Shown here one piece after another: positions 53,087-64,000 of a DNA stretch of 64,000 bases. The position numbers and the translations under genes were made by a program. This DNA comes from Medicago truncatula (Eukaryota > Streptophyta > Magnoliopsida > Fabales > Fabaceae). The notes beneath the pieces were generated by a model. The model did not search any database, was not told the origin of the DNA, and worked only from the letters and a program-made list of their open reading frames with translations. The DNA lies in NCBI RefSeq assembly GCF_003473485.1, contig NC_053046.1, forward strand, positions 33,309,332 to 33,373,331, given 5' to 3'. Positions within the stretch are counted from its first letter, which is position 1; each line of letters starts with the position of its first letter.

Positions 53087-56000
53087 ATGCCTCCCTCCAC
53101 ATCTGAAATTCCAATCACCTCAAATGCTAACTATGTTGTGGCCCTCAACACACAATCATCACTGAAACTGACCAGTAACAATTTCCCTGCCTGGCATGTC
53201 CAGTTCAATGCACTGCTAGTAGGATATGACCTTATAGGTTATGTTGATGGCACCAAACCATGCCCAACCACTGATGCAGCCTACACTCGTTGGAAACGAC
53301 AGGATCAATTGATCCTTCATGCTATCATCCCATCTGTTGATGCTAGTGTCATAACCATGTTAGGCAATGTTAAGACCTCCAAACAAGCTTGGGACATCCT
53401 CACTAAGATGTTTGCAAGCAAAACTCGTGCAAGAATCATGCACCTCAAAGGAAGACTTTCTCGATCCACAAAAGGATCAAAATCCATCTCTGAATACCTT
53501 CATGGTATCAAGGCTTTATCAGATGAATTAGCCATCATCAACTCTCCCCTTGATGATGTGGATCTTGTTATCCACACTTTGAATGGTCTCGGTAATGAGT
53601 ACCGTGAGGTCACTGCTGCTATAAGAACCAGAGAAAATCCCATTGGATTTGATGATCTTCATGATCTGCTCTCTGACTTTGAAAACTACTTAAAGAGGGA
53701 TGAGATTGTGCAAGAAACCCCCATTATTGCTACTGCAAATACTGCACAGAGAGGCAAACAGTTTTACAACAAAACTGGAAAGCAGATTTTCAATCCAGCT
53801 TATTCTCAATCAACTTCACCAACCTCTTCAAAGCGGGTAATTTGCCAATTTTGTGATAGACCTAATCATACAGCTAAAACTTGTTACAAGTTGCATGGAC
53901 ATCCTTCAAAAAGGAACACTGCCACTGCCCTACACGCCTGTGCCATGCCACCAGGGGTCTCAGATTGGATATTGGATTCGGGTGCCTCACATCATATAAC
54001 CAATGATCTAGATCAGCTGCATCTGTCTCAGCCATACAATGGTGCAGATCAACTTGTGGTTGGAGATGGAACAGGACACACCATCTCTAATATTGGTAAA
54101 ACCGTTTTACACACTCCCAATCACTCTTTGTTGAGGCAAAATCCCTAATTAATTTTAAAGATAATAAACCAATATGATTAAAGAATTAATGGACTTTGAT
54201 TAATTCCTTGGTATTTAACTTGTGCTCTTGAGTGTTTTACTAAGACAGGAACAAGGTTTAGATCATACCAAGAATCAAGAAATCAAAGGACATTTGAATT
54301 CATGATCTAACACTGAGGTCAGAAAGTTAGATCAGAATGTTGCTTGAAGATCAGAATGTTCAAGCAGAGATCAGAAGGTTGTTCTTAAACAAGCCAAGAG
54401 TCTCAAGAACTTTGATCAAAGGTCATGCAAGGCACATGTGACATGGGTATATGTCCAGAAGAGTACATTTGCATGGAACAATCAAACAATAAAGGCATAT
54501 ACAAGGGTTATGTCAAAGAAGGCATTCAATGTTCATTTAAGACTATGAACATTGATGTACTAGGAATATTTCACAAAGGAATATCATCCTAGATGTTATT
54601 ATCACTGCTCTTCATTATTGTTTCACTATTAGGATTTGATTACATCAAATGATAGTCTTACAAATCATCCTAAGTGAAACAGATGGAACATTCTGATGAT
54701 CAGAATGTTCAAGCTCAGCTCATGCTTACTTTATGAACAGTATAGTAGGTGAAAAGCAAAAAGCAAAAGCAAAGCAAATCTGTCATCCTCAACAAGAGAT
54801 AGACACGTCTGAGAGTTGGTACTGAACAAGGACAACACAATCTCTTAAAGCATGGGCATGAAGATGCAGAATCCCACTAAATCCTCCTGCACCGGTTCCA
54901 AGACAAAATCTGGGAAAGGAACATTCTGATGTATGAAGAAAAGTCCATACATTGGTTATTGTCCAGAAATTCATATGAAAAGCATATGCATAGCCCAGAA
55001 CTTCATGTGTTCATTCATACATGATGAACCCAGATGAAGAACATGATGAACCCAGATGAAGATCATCATGAACACAACAACATTCTGATGTTCATCAGAG
55101 ATCAGAATGTTTGCCCAGAATTTCAAGTTAAAGCTTGTGGGACCCAGGACACATGGCATAACACCATTGGACACCCTACAACGGCTATATGAGCCCAAAG
55201 ACTCTATAAATAGAGATCAAGGCCTTAGCAAAACTTGCACCATTGCAAAGCATACAAGAAAACAACTTTGATTTTGTTTGAAGCTTTTGCAAACTGAAAT
55301 TGATCAATCTCTAAGTCTTTCATCAACTTAGTGCAAATCAATACTCTTGTTATCTGTAGGATAACCTCTTCTTCTTCCTCCACTGTTTGTTTTACAAACA
55401 TCCAACTTCCATACAAATTTTAACAAAGTCTCATCTAGCTTTTAGAGGTCCTAAAGTGTTAGGTTGAGCAAAGGTTGTAAAAGTCTAAGTGGTTAACTTA
55501 GCAAGAAGGTGCAAGCCTGCTGAGGCTTAGAGAATACATGATTGTAATTGTTCAGGTGAACAAGATTGTAAGGTGCAGGACTTGAGAGGTTATCTCAAGC
55601 ATCTTAGTGGAAACTCTCACAGGATTGTGGGGAGTGGACTAGCCCACATTGGGTGAACCACTATAACTCTTTGTGTGTTCTTTCTTTCTTCTCTATACTC
55701 TTTTATTTACAGTATACACAACACACACTTACACTTATACTTAGTAAACAATTTTGTTTATGAACTTCAGAACATTCTGAAGTCAGAAAGTTAACATAAT
55801 TCTAAGTAAACAACTTGAGAATCATTTTTAAGTTTCAGGATAATTTTTAAAGGGTCACAATTCAAACCCCCCCTTCCTTGTGACTATTTTATCTACTTCA
55901 CTCTTTTCATTTATCAAATGTTTTACATGTGCCAAAAATTTCACAAAAACTCTTGTCTGTCTCATCTTTATGTGACACTAACTCAATTTCCATTGAATTC

Positions 56001-58880
56001 TTTTCTGATTGTTTTTTGATTAAGGATTTGAAGACAAGGGTGCCCATTCTAAGAGGACGGCATAGCAATGGACTCTACCACATGCCCCATCCACCAACCA
56101 CACCTCTCGCACTTACTACAACAACATCCATCCTTCCACCATGGCATCATATATTGGGGCATCCAGCTGATCGTATCATGAGACATCTTCTTCCATCCTA
56201 CAAAATAAAGAGCCACCTAGAACCTTGCATATCATGTAATAGTGTTAAGAGTCACAAATTACCTTTTTCAGTCTCTAGCATCACAACAAAGAAGCCACTT
56301 GAACTTATATACACTGATGTATGGGGTCCTTCCCACATCAAATCTGTTGATGGTTTCTCTTATTATTTAATTTTCGTAGACCACTTTACAAAATATGTAT
56401 GGCTCTATCCATTAAGAAATAAATCTGATGTCTCCACTTTGTTTCCTACCTTTAAAAATCTTGTTGAAAATTATTTCAATACAAAAATTATCTCACTGTA
56501 CTCAGATAATGGAGGTGAGTTTCTCAAACTAAAATCTTTTCTTAACACACATGGTATCTCTCATCTCACCACACCTCCATACACACCTGAACTTAATGCT
56601 CCCTCTGAAAGAAGACACAGACACATAGTCGAAACAGGAAGAGCTTTACTTCATATGGCTAAATTACCACCTGAATACTGGTCTTTTGCATTTAAAACAG
56701 CCGTGTATTTGATTAACAGGCAGCCAACCCCTATCCTCAAAATGCAATCACCATTCCAAGCCATTCATAAGAAAACACCAAATGTTTCTCATCTTCATTC
56801 CTTTGGCTGCCTATGCTTCCCATGGTTGCGCCCATATGTCACAAATAAACTCCAACCTCGCTCTCAACCATGCATATTTGTAGGATATGCAGACTCTCAA
56901 TATAGCTACTTGTGTCTTGATCCCATTAGCCAAAAAATCTACACCTCCAGGCATGTCAAATTCTATGATCATATCTTCCCATACAACCAATTAACTCATT
57001 TAAACCAAGTACCCTCACTCACCACAACCAGGATCTCTCAACCTCTCCATACAACCATTCCCATTACTACCCATGACCACCCATTGTCACATGCTATGCC
57101 CCACGAAGATGAGGTTCCCATGTCTTCAAATGCTGAATCAGGTAATGATCTCTCTACACCTCCTCTTGTTTCTGCTACTATTACCACCACTAATTCAATT
57201 GCAGCACCAGCTCCCATAAATGAACCCAATCAAGTTATTACTCGATCAAAGAACAACATCTTTAAGCCAAAAAAGATGAACATTGCATCCAAGCATCCCC
57301 TACCAGAGAACTTGGAACCCTCCAACATACGCGAGGCCATGAAACATGCACATTGGCGTAGAGCAATTGCAGATGAATTTGAAGCCTTAATCAGAAATGG
57401 TACCTTTTCTCTTGTCCCTCCCAAGGCAGGACAAAATATAGTAGGGTGCAAATGGTTGTTCCGTATTAAACGAAATAGTGATGGCTCTATTGCTCGGTAT
57501 AAGGCACGACTTGTTGCAAAGGGCTTCACACAATGCCCTGGAATTGATTTTAAAGAGACATTTGCTCCAGTTGTTCGTCCTCAAACGATCAAGATTATCC
57601 TCACTCTTGCTATCTCAAATCAATGGGCAATGCACCAACTTGATGTAAATAACGCATTCCTCCAAGGTGCACTTACTGAAGAAGTGTTTATGGAGCAGCC
57701 ATCAGGTATGAAAGATCCCTCACATCCTGAATATGTTTGCAAACTCCACAAAGCCATTTATGGCCTTCGACAAGCTCCACGTGCTTGGCATGATTCACTC
57801 AAGGAATTCATTGTCTCATACGGGTTTCAAACAAGCAAGAGTGATCCGTCTCTCTTCATTTATCACTCGGGTAACATGACGGCATATTTTCTTGTCTATG
57901 TTGATGATTTATTGCTCACTGGTAACAACTCCACATTCCTCCAACTTTTCATTGAAGCATTGTCCAAGCGTTTCTCTTTAAAAAATATGGGACAGCCCCA
58001 CTACTTCTTGGGTATTGAAATAATCCCAACAACCAATGGCATCTTTCTGTCACAACACAGATACATTCGTGAGCTTCTACAAAGGTTTGATATGGATGGG
58101 GCGAAACCATCCCCCACTCCTCTCTCCTCAACAGCCATGCTTCAACTTAATGATGGTACAACCGCCACTGATGCCACTGAGTATCGCAGAATTATAGGAG
58201 GACTTCAGTACCTCAATTTGACTCGTCCTGATTTGTCATATTCTATGAACAAGTTGTCCCAATTTATGCACAAACCCACCTCACTTCACCTGCAACATCT
58301 GAAGCGAGTACTGCGGTACATCAAGCTCACCATGAATCATGGACTCATGCTAAGTAAAACAATGAAAAATAATTTGTTGGCTTACTCCGATGCCGACTGG
58401 GGTGGCAATCATGATGATCGCACCTCCACATCAGCATATATTATATTTTTTGGTGGTAATCCTATCTCATGGCTCTCAAGGAAACAACGTACCGTGGCAC
58501 GATCATCCATTGAGGCAGAATATCGTGCAGTTGCCACTGCCACCACAGAATTAATGTGGTTACAAAACCTGCTACATGAGCTTCGAATAGCGGTGCCCGA
58601 CCCTCCACGCTTATTGTGTGACAATGTAGGTGCAACATATCTTTGCTCAAATCCAATACTTCACTCAAGAATGAAGCACATATCATTGGATTATCACTTC
58701 GTCAGAGAGCAAGTTCAAGCCAATAAACTCATAGTCACTCATGTGTCCACCAAAGACCAACTTGCAGACTTGCTAACTAAACCTTTAGCCACAACCAAGT
58801 TCACAGAGCTTACATCCAAGATAAAGGTAATTAATGGTACCTTTATCTTGAGGGGGCGTAATGGACTGCAAGCTAATTAA
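53087..58880 (+). CDS. Ty1-copia gag-pol polyprotein (split by a solo LTR)
   Basis: One frame of 1,338 aa when the insert 54,129-55,905 (solo LTR plus one copy of its CTCTT duplication) is ignored. The two flanks then join in phase through NHSFHLSNVLHVPKIS. gag: LKLTSNNFPAWHVQFNALL near residue 25, zinc knuckle CQFCDRPNHTAKTCYKLH near 252. Protease: WILDSGASHHIT near 294. Integrase: HH…CC finger (WHHILGHP … CISCNSVKSH), then D, D, E (TDVWGPS, YSDNGGEF, NAPSERRH). Reverse transcriptase: LDVNNAFLQG, YGLRQAPRAW, YVDDLLLTG. RNase H: YSDADWGG, SSIEAEYRAV. Gene order and short LTRs fit the Ale/Retrofit side of Ty1-copia. No internal stop is seen, so the element was probably competent until the insertion. 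Start chosen at the first ATG, 50 bp after the primer site. Confidence 0.95.
54129..55900 (+). mobile_element. 1.77-kb solo LTR inserted in the copia element
   Basis: It begins TGTTGAGGCAAAATCCC, ends ATCTACTTCA, and is flanked by a perfect 5-bp duplication CTCTT (54,124-54,128 and 55,901-55,905). No gag-pol inside. The body is rich in short direct and inverted copies of CAGAATGTTC/GAACATTCTG. Its length and TG…CA ends suit a SIRE/Maximus-type copia LTR, but that family call is tentative. Confidence 0.88.
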
Positions 58881-59092
58881 CAAAGAAGCATGCAATATCA
58901 ATCCAAATCAATGAGATTTGATTTGGTCAATTGTGCATTAATAATCATAATGATGGTGTTGTACGTTACAGCTGCAATAGGCATATGTCAAGCAAGCAAT
59001 TCAATTGTATTTATCACTCTTGTAATATATATACATGTATATGATCAATTGTAAGGTAAGACAAAAATATATTCAATAATATATACTTTATA
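58847..59092 (+). repeat. Polypurine tract and 3' LTR of the copia element
   Basis: The tract TTGAGGGGGCG (58,848-58,858) primes plus-strand synthesis in this class. The 3' LTR is 58,859-59,092 (234 bp), followed by the matching ACAAA duplication (59,093-59,097). The polyprotein stop (58,880) lies inside the LTR. Confidence 0.92.
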
Positions 59093-59134
59093 ACAAAGTT
59101 GTACAAATAACATTATTGAGATTAAAACAATAAC

Positions 59135-61683
59135 CTACAAATGCATTACATCACTAATGAAGGCATTGAAATCGGTGTGAGCTGAGCCACCATTTGCGAT
59201 TGAATTAAGACATATCTTTTGAAGCTTTTTGCTTCTTTCCCTAATATCTCTTGTAAGCTCACCATCCAAATCCATAAATTCATGCACTAGTTTTACAATT
59301 TTATCTTTCTTCACCAAAGTATCTCTCTTAACATCTTCCTTCACTCTACACCCAACTTTCCAATCCTCTACCATCATCTTACTATTAAATGGTTGGTCAA
59401 TATATATTGGTAAAGTCAAAAATGGAACCCCAGCAACAAGACTTTCCTTTGTTGAATTCCAACCACAATGAGACCAAAATCCACCAATAGAAGGATGTGA
59501 CAAAACTCTCAATTGGTCACACCATTCCATAATCAATCCCATGTGATGAGCACCACAAATTTCCTTCAACCTTGAAGCCTCACTACGTGCTATCCATAAG
59601 AACCGAACATTGCTTGCACACAAAGCAGCTGCAATCTCATCAATTTGTGCACTTGAAACCGAGAAAAAACTTCCTTGTGCAATATAAAGAACAGAACCAA
59701 TAGGTTGTGAATCTAGCCACTCAATGTAGTAGCTATGATTAGTGTTACTCGGTTTTGGATCGTTTTTAATAAGGCTAAACTTAGGTATGGTAGGGCCAAT
59801 AGTGTAAATTGGCAAGGGCAATTTTGATTTTAAGACATCAATGGCTTGAGATTCAAGCTCATAAATTGAAGAGAATAGAAGATATTGTGCTTTGTGAATC
59901 CATTCAAAACCTTTTAAAAAATATTGCATCATTTGCTTGCTTCGGTTACTATCATCGTTTAGAGCGAAATCAGCTAGGCGCGTTGACGAAATTCCAGGAA
60001 TATAACATACACGTTTGTCACCATTTTCTGTCATACACAATTTAGTTAATATCACAAAATTTCACAATTAGATAAGAAAACCATGCATTTTTTATTTAAG
60101 ATCATCTACAACATTGTGAGGTGATTGCTCAATAAGGCGCGCGAGGAAAGGCATAGGGTGGGAAAAGTAATAGTTTAATTTTTAACCAATTTTTTTGTCC
60201 ATCATATGAGTTTCTTCACGCTCTATTCGGATTCTAAAATCCAAAATGTTTTAACGTGTTTTAGAGGTTTTTATGGAGTTTTATGTGATTTGGATTATAT
60301 AATCTGAAATGTATAAAAAGCGTGAGAAATCAATACGGTAAGGAAACAAGTCTAATTTTTATATGGAGACAAACATTTGAACATAACTTTTAGACCCCAC
60401 TCACATAAAAAAAAAATTAATAATTAAAAGTATACTTTTCTAAATAATCATATGATGTGTATTTTTATGACAATGTGATCAAACAATGTGTCCATATCTT
60501 GTGTTCACACGTATGAAGCCCGGATATAGATACGGATGCGGGTATGATACGATACGAATATACGGATACATGTATTTTTTTAAATTTAGGATATGATACG
60601 ACTAAGATACGTTGAAAAAAAAATTATACTAAAACTCATATGTGTGTAAAAAAGACTTGAAGAAAATAAACATTGATTACTCTTTATTATTATATTATTA
60701 TAAAAATCACAATTTTTTAAAAATAATACATGTGATCAAAATAAATAAAAAATGTAAAGTTTTCTTTTAAACCATATCATATTTTCATATGTTGGGATAT
60801 CGAGAGAAACATCATTAAAAGAATTCAACACAAATTTTATCTAATGTTGATTAAGTGAATCACTTATCTCTCGTTAACTTCATTGACAAGAAGTATAAAT
60901 TTAAGTGGTTTGTCGAGAAACAATTTTAATGATGCATATCTAAAATTGAACTATACACATCTCTACTGAAATTTTACAACATTGTCTCACTTTTTTACCC
61001 TTCATCTTTTCTAATTAATTCTGATATTTTGTGGGTACGTATCCGCGAATATCCTTAAAGTATCGGTATCCGTTACGTATCCGATACATATATGTCTCCA
61101 TTTTGGAGTATCGAGGTTTCATAGGTTCACACAAATCTTGTTCAACAAATATCTAATATTATGAGCCTTAAAGATTGCCGGAATATTGGATTTGGTTACC
61201 TGGATATTTCACGGGGTAGTGACCATTTTGTTCGAAAATGTGTTGATGTAGGAACACAGAGAAAATAGATGCTGGCATAGGCCAAAACAATGCTGCTGGA
61301 ATATTCCTTCGGTTTGCAACCACAACAGCCCAATACAACAAAGTATCATAAACAATGATAGAGGGAGGGTGATCAAGTAGGTCAAGTAGCTCCTCAAAGG
61401 GTGCTTCCATCTTTGTCATGACATCTTCCATGAATGCAGGATGGTCGCGGCCACAGATAAGTTCCGAGGGAATAACGTTCGATCCCGAACGAAAGCTTAT
61501 GTTGTCAGGTTTTGGCTCGGAGGAGATGAAGCTTAGCCATTCTTCAGTGACTACAAAGGAAACATGAATGTTGCTATTGTTGGAGACAAGGAGTTTGCAG
61601 AGGTTCATCATAGGGTTGATATTGCCTCGTACAGGAAATGGCATGGCCACCATGTGGCAGAGGGAAGTTGGTAGGGCTTCCAT
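59135..61683 (-). CDS. UGT87A: UGT87A-like UDP-glycosyltransferase with His-to-Asn active site
   Basis: Two exons, 61,683-61,200 and 60,027-59,135. They total 1,377 nt and encode 458 aa, the usual length for UGT87A proteins. The N-terminal acceptor-binding half starts MEALPTSLCHMVAMPFP and contains NINPMMNLCKLL. Where the family has the catalytic His of the GHxxP-type motif, codon AAT gives Asn at residue 21. The partner Asp (VYDTLLYW) is kept. The C-terminal sugar-donor half has a full 44-residue PSPG box at 330-373 (WCDQLRVLSHPSIGGFWSHC … PIYIDQ). The family transfers glucose from UDP-glucose to small molecules in the cytosol. The His loss makes normal catalysis doubtful, though the frame and splice sites are intact. 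The stop lies only about 40 bp from the copia 3' end. Confidence 0.9.
60511..61124. mobile_element. hAT-like non-autonomous element in the UGT intron
   Basis: 614 bp with imperfect inverted ends GTATGAAGCCCGGATA and (complement) CTATGAAACCTCGATA. It is flanked by a perfect 8-bp duplication GTTCACAC (60,503-60,510 and 61,125-61,132). An 8-bp duplication is the hAT hallmark. Internal TACGTATCCG/CGGATAC repeats. No transposase. Confidence 0.8.
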
Positions 61684-61908
61684 AGCAATTTTGGGAAAGA
61701 ATAAGAATATCAAGATTCAAAGTTTCAATCTTCATCTTTGTCTATCTTCTCTCAAAGATAAGAACGGTCCCATCTCTGGCCACACTCCCTTTTCCCAACT
61801 TTTGATTAACCAAAAAAATATATTCTCCCCTTCGATAAAAAAAAAACAAAAAAACAAAAAAACAAAAAGAATTTTTGTGTGCTCATTAAATACGGTAAAT
61901 ATTTGCTT

Positions 61909-61939
<31 letters not shown>

Positions 61940-62241
61940 CTATTTACAAATAAAAAATATTAATCCACAAATATCAAGTCAGACTTCAAAATCGGAATTT
62001 GAACTCCAACACATTCACTTATGTATGAGCGTTTATAATGGTTTTATCATTTCGTTTATTTATTAAAAAACAAAAAAGCAGGAATGTTATTTACAGCGAA
62101 CTATAAATTCAGGAAGACATTGCGATTGTAATTCACCAATAGTACAGGGAAGTTACGAGAGTAGTGGAAAGTTCCTCCTTTACTTATTCACTCAATACAC
62201 TGAAGTTTGTTAATTAATAAAAGATTAACGGTGGAGTCAAA

Positions 62242-62356
62242 AACAAATTTGCACACACAATCAATCAAAACATTTAAAATTACCAAATCAATTACTCTTT
62301 TTAATTTATGTGATAATTCATAATGTTTTGATTGATTTTGTGTGCAAAGTTGTTTT
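62242..62356. repeat. Inverted repeat, arms of about 33 bp
   Basis: TTTGCACACACAATCAATCA … and its complement TGATTGATTTTGTGTGCAAA enclose an A/T-rich loop of about 45 bp. Confidence 0.8.
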
Positions 62357-62486
62357 AAACCGTCAACTCATCACCATTAAACTCAATTAATAATGTTACA
62401 TGAAAAATAATTCAAACTCAACTTTATGGATGTTATAGATTAATCATGATTATACTTTTATGAATGTTTTTCTTTAGCCTCTTAAT

Positions 62487-62605
62487 ATCTCTAAGACCTC
62501 TTGAATAAACATCCGATAGTTATTTACCAGATGTATGTTTGACATAAAAAACATACATCCGGTAGATAACAATCGGATGTGTATTTTAGAGCCTTAGAGA
62601 TATCG
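62487..62605. repeat. Inverted repeat with two-part stem
   Basis: The outer stem is ATATCTCTAAGAC with GCCTTAGAGATAT. The inner stem is CATCCGATAGTTATTTACCA … ATGTATGTTT with AACATACATCC … ATCGGATG. Only a few unpaired bases separate the inner arms, so transcripts would fold tightly. Confidence 0.8.
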
Positions 62606-63742
62606 GGGATTTAAAAAGTAATACCCTAATTTTTTGGCTGGAAAACAAGACTAAGCCCAATATGTAAAAAAGGTTTAAGGCCCAGTTAAACATAATTGTG
62701 AGATTTTCTTTTTGTACCTTTCATTCTTCTCGAGCACTCCCCACTTTCCCATAACTCAACACCAAGATTTTTGCCAATAAATCACATTTCATAATCCTGT
62801 AGTTTATTTGTTTGACATACAACATTTGAATATAAATTAACATTTTAGTTTATATAATCTAAATTGTGTCAAACCCCTACGACAATAAATTTTAACAACA
62901 TTGGATTCATTATATTGACATTTTGGATTATATAAAGCTAATGTATAAAATATATGTTTGGGCACAAAGAGTAGACAATGTAAACAAAACATAATCGTAA
63001 GCACCAAATCTATTTGCAACACACATACCAACAACACACATTAACACATAATATTGACACACATCAAAATATAATATAAATAAACATAATATATCAAAAT
63101 ATTATAGATGCATAATGAAATATCCATAAATACAAAGTCATAAACCCTATTGGGTAACACGCCCCTTAGCACCCCCATTCCTCCCACGACAGTACACCAT
63201 TCCTCCTTTTTATAAAGGCCTTATTCTCATATGGTATAAGAGGGTATCCTGGAGGCGTATCCAGCACGTACAAATGTCATATCCTTTGATACCACCCCAT
63301 GTAACTTGGTGTTGTATTTCACTCATACAACACAAGATCTCCTAGGTCCTTTGCGACCAACACATGATCTAGAAAATTTTCATAAGCCTCAGACACTTGT
63401 TGTCGAGTCATCAGAGGTGAAGTGGAGATGGATGTATGCCTAGAAATGGTCTAGAAAAATTCGAATTACCGCAACATGCACTTTTGGAGATATCATACCA
63501 TGCAAGGTTCGTATCTAATATAGCCTTAGTAGAGGCTAATGTTCTCGAACATGTGTGACTGGTGATGAGTGACGTAGATATATAGGACACAATCATAGGG
63601 TAGCAGTCGATCTAGGTACTCGTGGTAAGGGTTTGTGACCATGTGATCCTTAAGCGGTGTAAACATCCTAACACGTGAGTGTCGATCCTCCATGTACCCT
63701 TACTCAAAATCCTTGGTCCCAAGTCCCACCACACTGCAAATA

Positions 63743-64000
63743 CTCCCTCGGTCCCAAATTATAAGAAAATAAACTCATTTTCTTTGTTCCAAATTATAAG
63801 CAAAAAAGATAAACTTTTGTCATACTTAATTATGTTATTTCAAAAACTCGTCTTTTCTAAACTGAAATTAAATGCAAATTGCATTTAATTTCTCTCCCTC
63901 TCATTTTCTCTGTAATAAATAATCGATGAAAATTGTTTTTACATCTTTCCATTAAACTAATTTCAAGGAGAACATAAAAAACTATAATCCAAATTATAAT
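63743..64000. mobile_element. Stowaway-like element cut by the window edge
   Basis: It starts CTCCCTCGGTCCCAAATTAT after TA. The inner sequence (AAATTAAATGCAAATT, GATGAAAATTGTTTTTACAT) parallels 2,020-2,105 of the first Stowaway-like element. Its right end is beyond the window. Confidence 0.7.

Larger units (their letters stand above)
61684..63742. other. Intergenic, hairpin-forming elements only
   Basis: The UGT leader and promoter must lie at the left. Two inverted-repeat elements lie at 62,242-62,356 and 62,487-62,605. No gene is recognised in 62,610-63,742. The short frames there lack domains. Confidence 0.55.

Noticed and set aside
57038-58686. Several minus-strand frames of 60-100 codons
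   Set aside because: They are shadows of the intact copia pol frame on the plus strand.

Overview
The window is AT-rich plant nuclear DNA. Genes are split by AG/GT introns, typical plant families are present, and much of the space between genes is transposon-derived. The closest fit is a papilionoid legume of the Medicago type. This is inferred from gene families and the MITE and SINE repertoire, not from a database match. No rRNA, functional tRNA gene, CRISPR array or bacterial-type operon is visible.

Left third (1-26 kb): a Stowaway-like element is split by a 5'-truncated LINE (1.88-4.53 kb). Two decayed, same-strand copies of a mitochondrial i-AAA protease gene (FTSH4 type) follow, at 5.1-13.6 kb and 17.8-20.4 kb. 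An intact single-exon F-box gene (16.2-17.5 kb) lies between them. Copy 1 keeps the AAA and protease domains but has a broken membrane-anchor exon, and its last exon is split by a MITE and a 2.56-kb solo LTR. Copy 2 keeps the membrane exon but has lost the whole AAA exon. A second solo LTR with a perfect 5-bp duplication lies at 23.3-24.6 kb. A non-coding segment near 13.8-15.4 kb is repeated at 25.1-25.7 kb.

Middle (26-46.3 kb): four apparently functional regulatory genes lie on the minus strand: a short type I MADS-box gene, a group I bZIP factor (4 exons, 358 aa), a small protein with an XLG-type cysteine-rich domain (3 exons, 314 aa), and a VAL/HSI2-type B3 repressor (11 exons plus a possible 30-nt microexon). 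The VAL gene lacks the core of its CW zinc finger. The bZIP and VAL introns carry a gag-fragment patch, MITEs and two tRNA-derived SINEs.

Right third (46-64 kb): about 6.5 kb of MITE-rich spacer leads to a young Ty1-copia element (52.80-59.09 kb). Its LTRs are 234 bp each and differ at two positions. Its single gag-pol frame is interrupted only by a 1.77-kb solo LTR of another retrotransposon; when that insert and one copy of its CTCTT duplication are ignored, the frame is continuous. Immediately beyond is a two-exon UGT87A-like glycosyltransferase (minus). Its 44-residue PSPG box is intact, but Asn replaces the catalytic His. Its intron holds a hAT-like element with an 8-bp duplication. The last 2.3 kb hold foldback hairpins and the start of another Stowaway-like element.

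The genes do not form one pathway. The window looks like an ordinary euchromatic gene neighbourhood with heavy nested transposon insertion and a decaying tandem duplication. The observations most worth a second look are the complementary decay of the FTSH4 copies, the VAL protein without a CW core, the UGT active-site substitution, the solo LTR inside the young copia element, and the gag patch in the bZIP intron.
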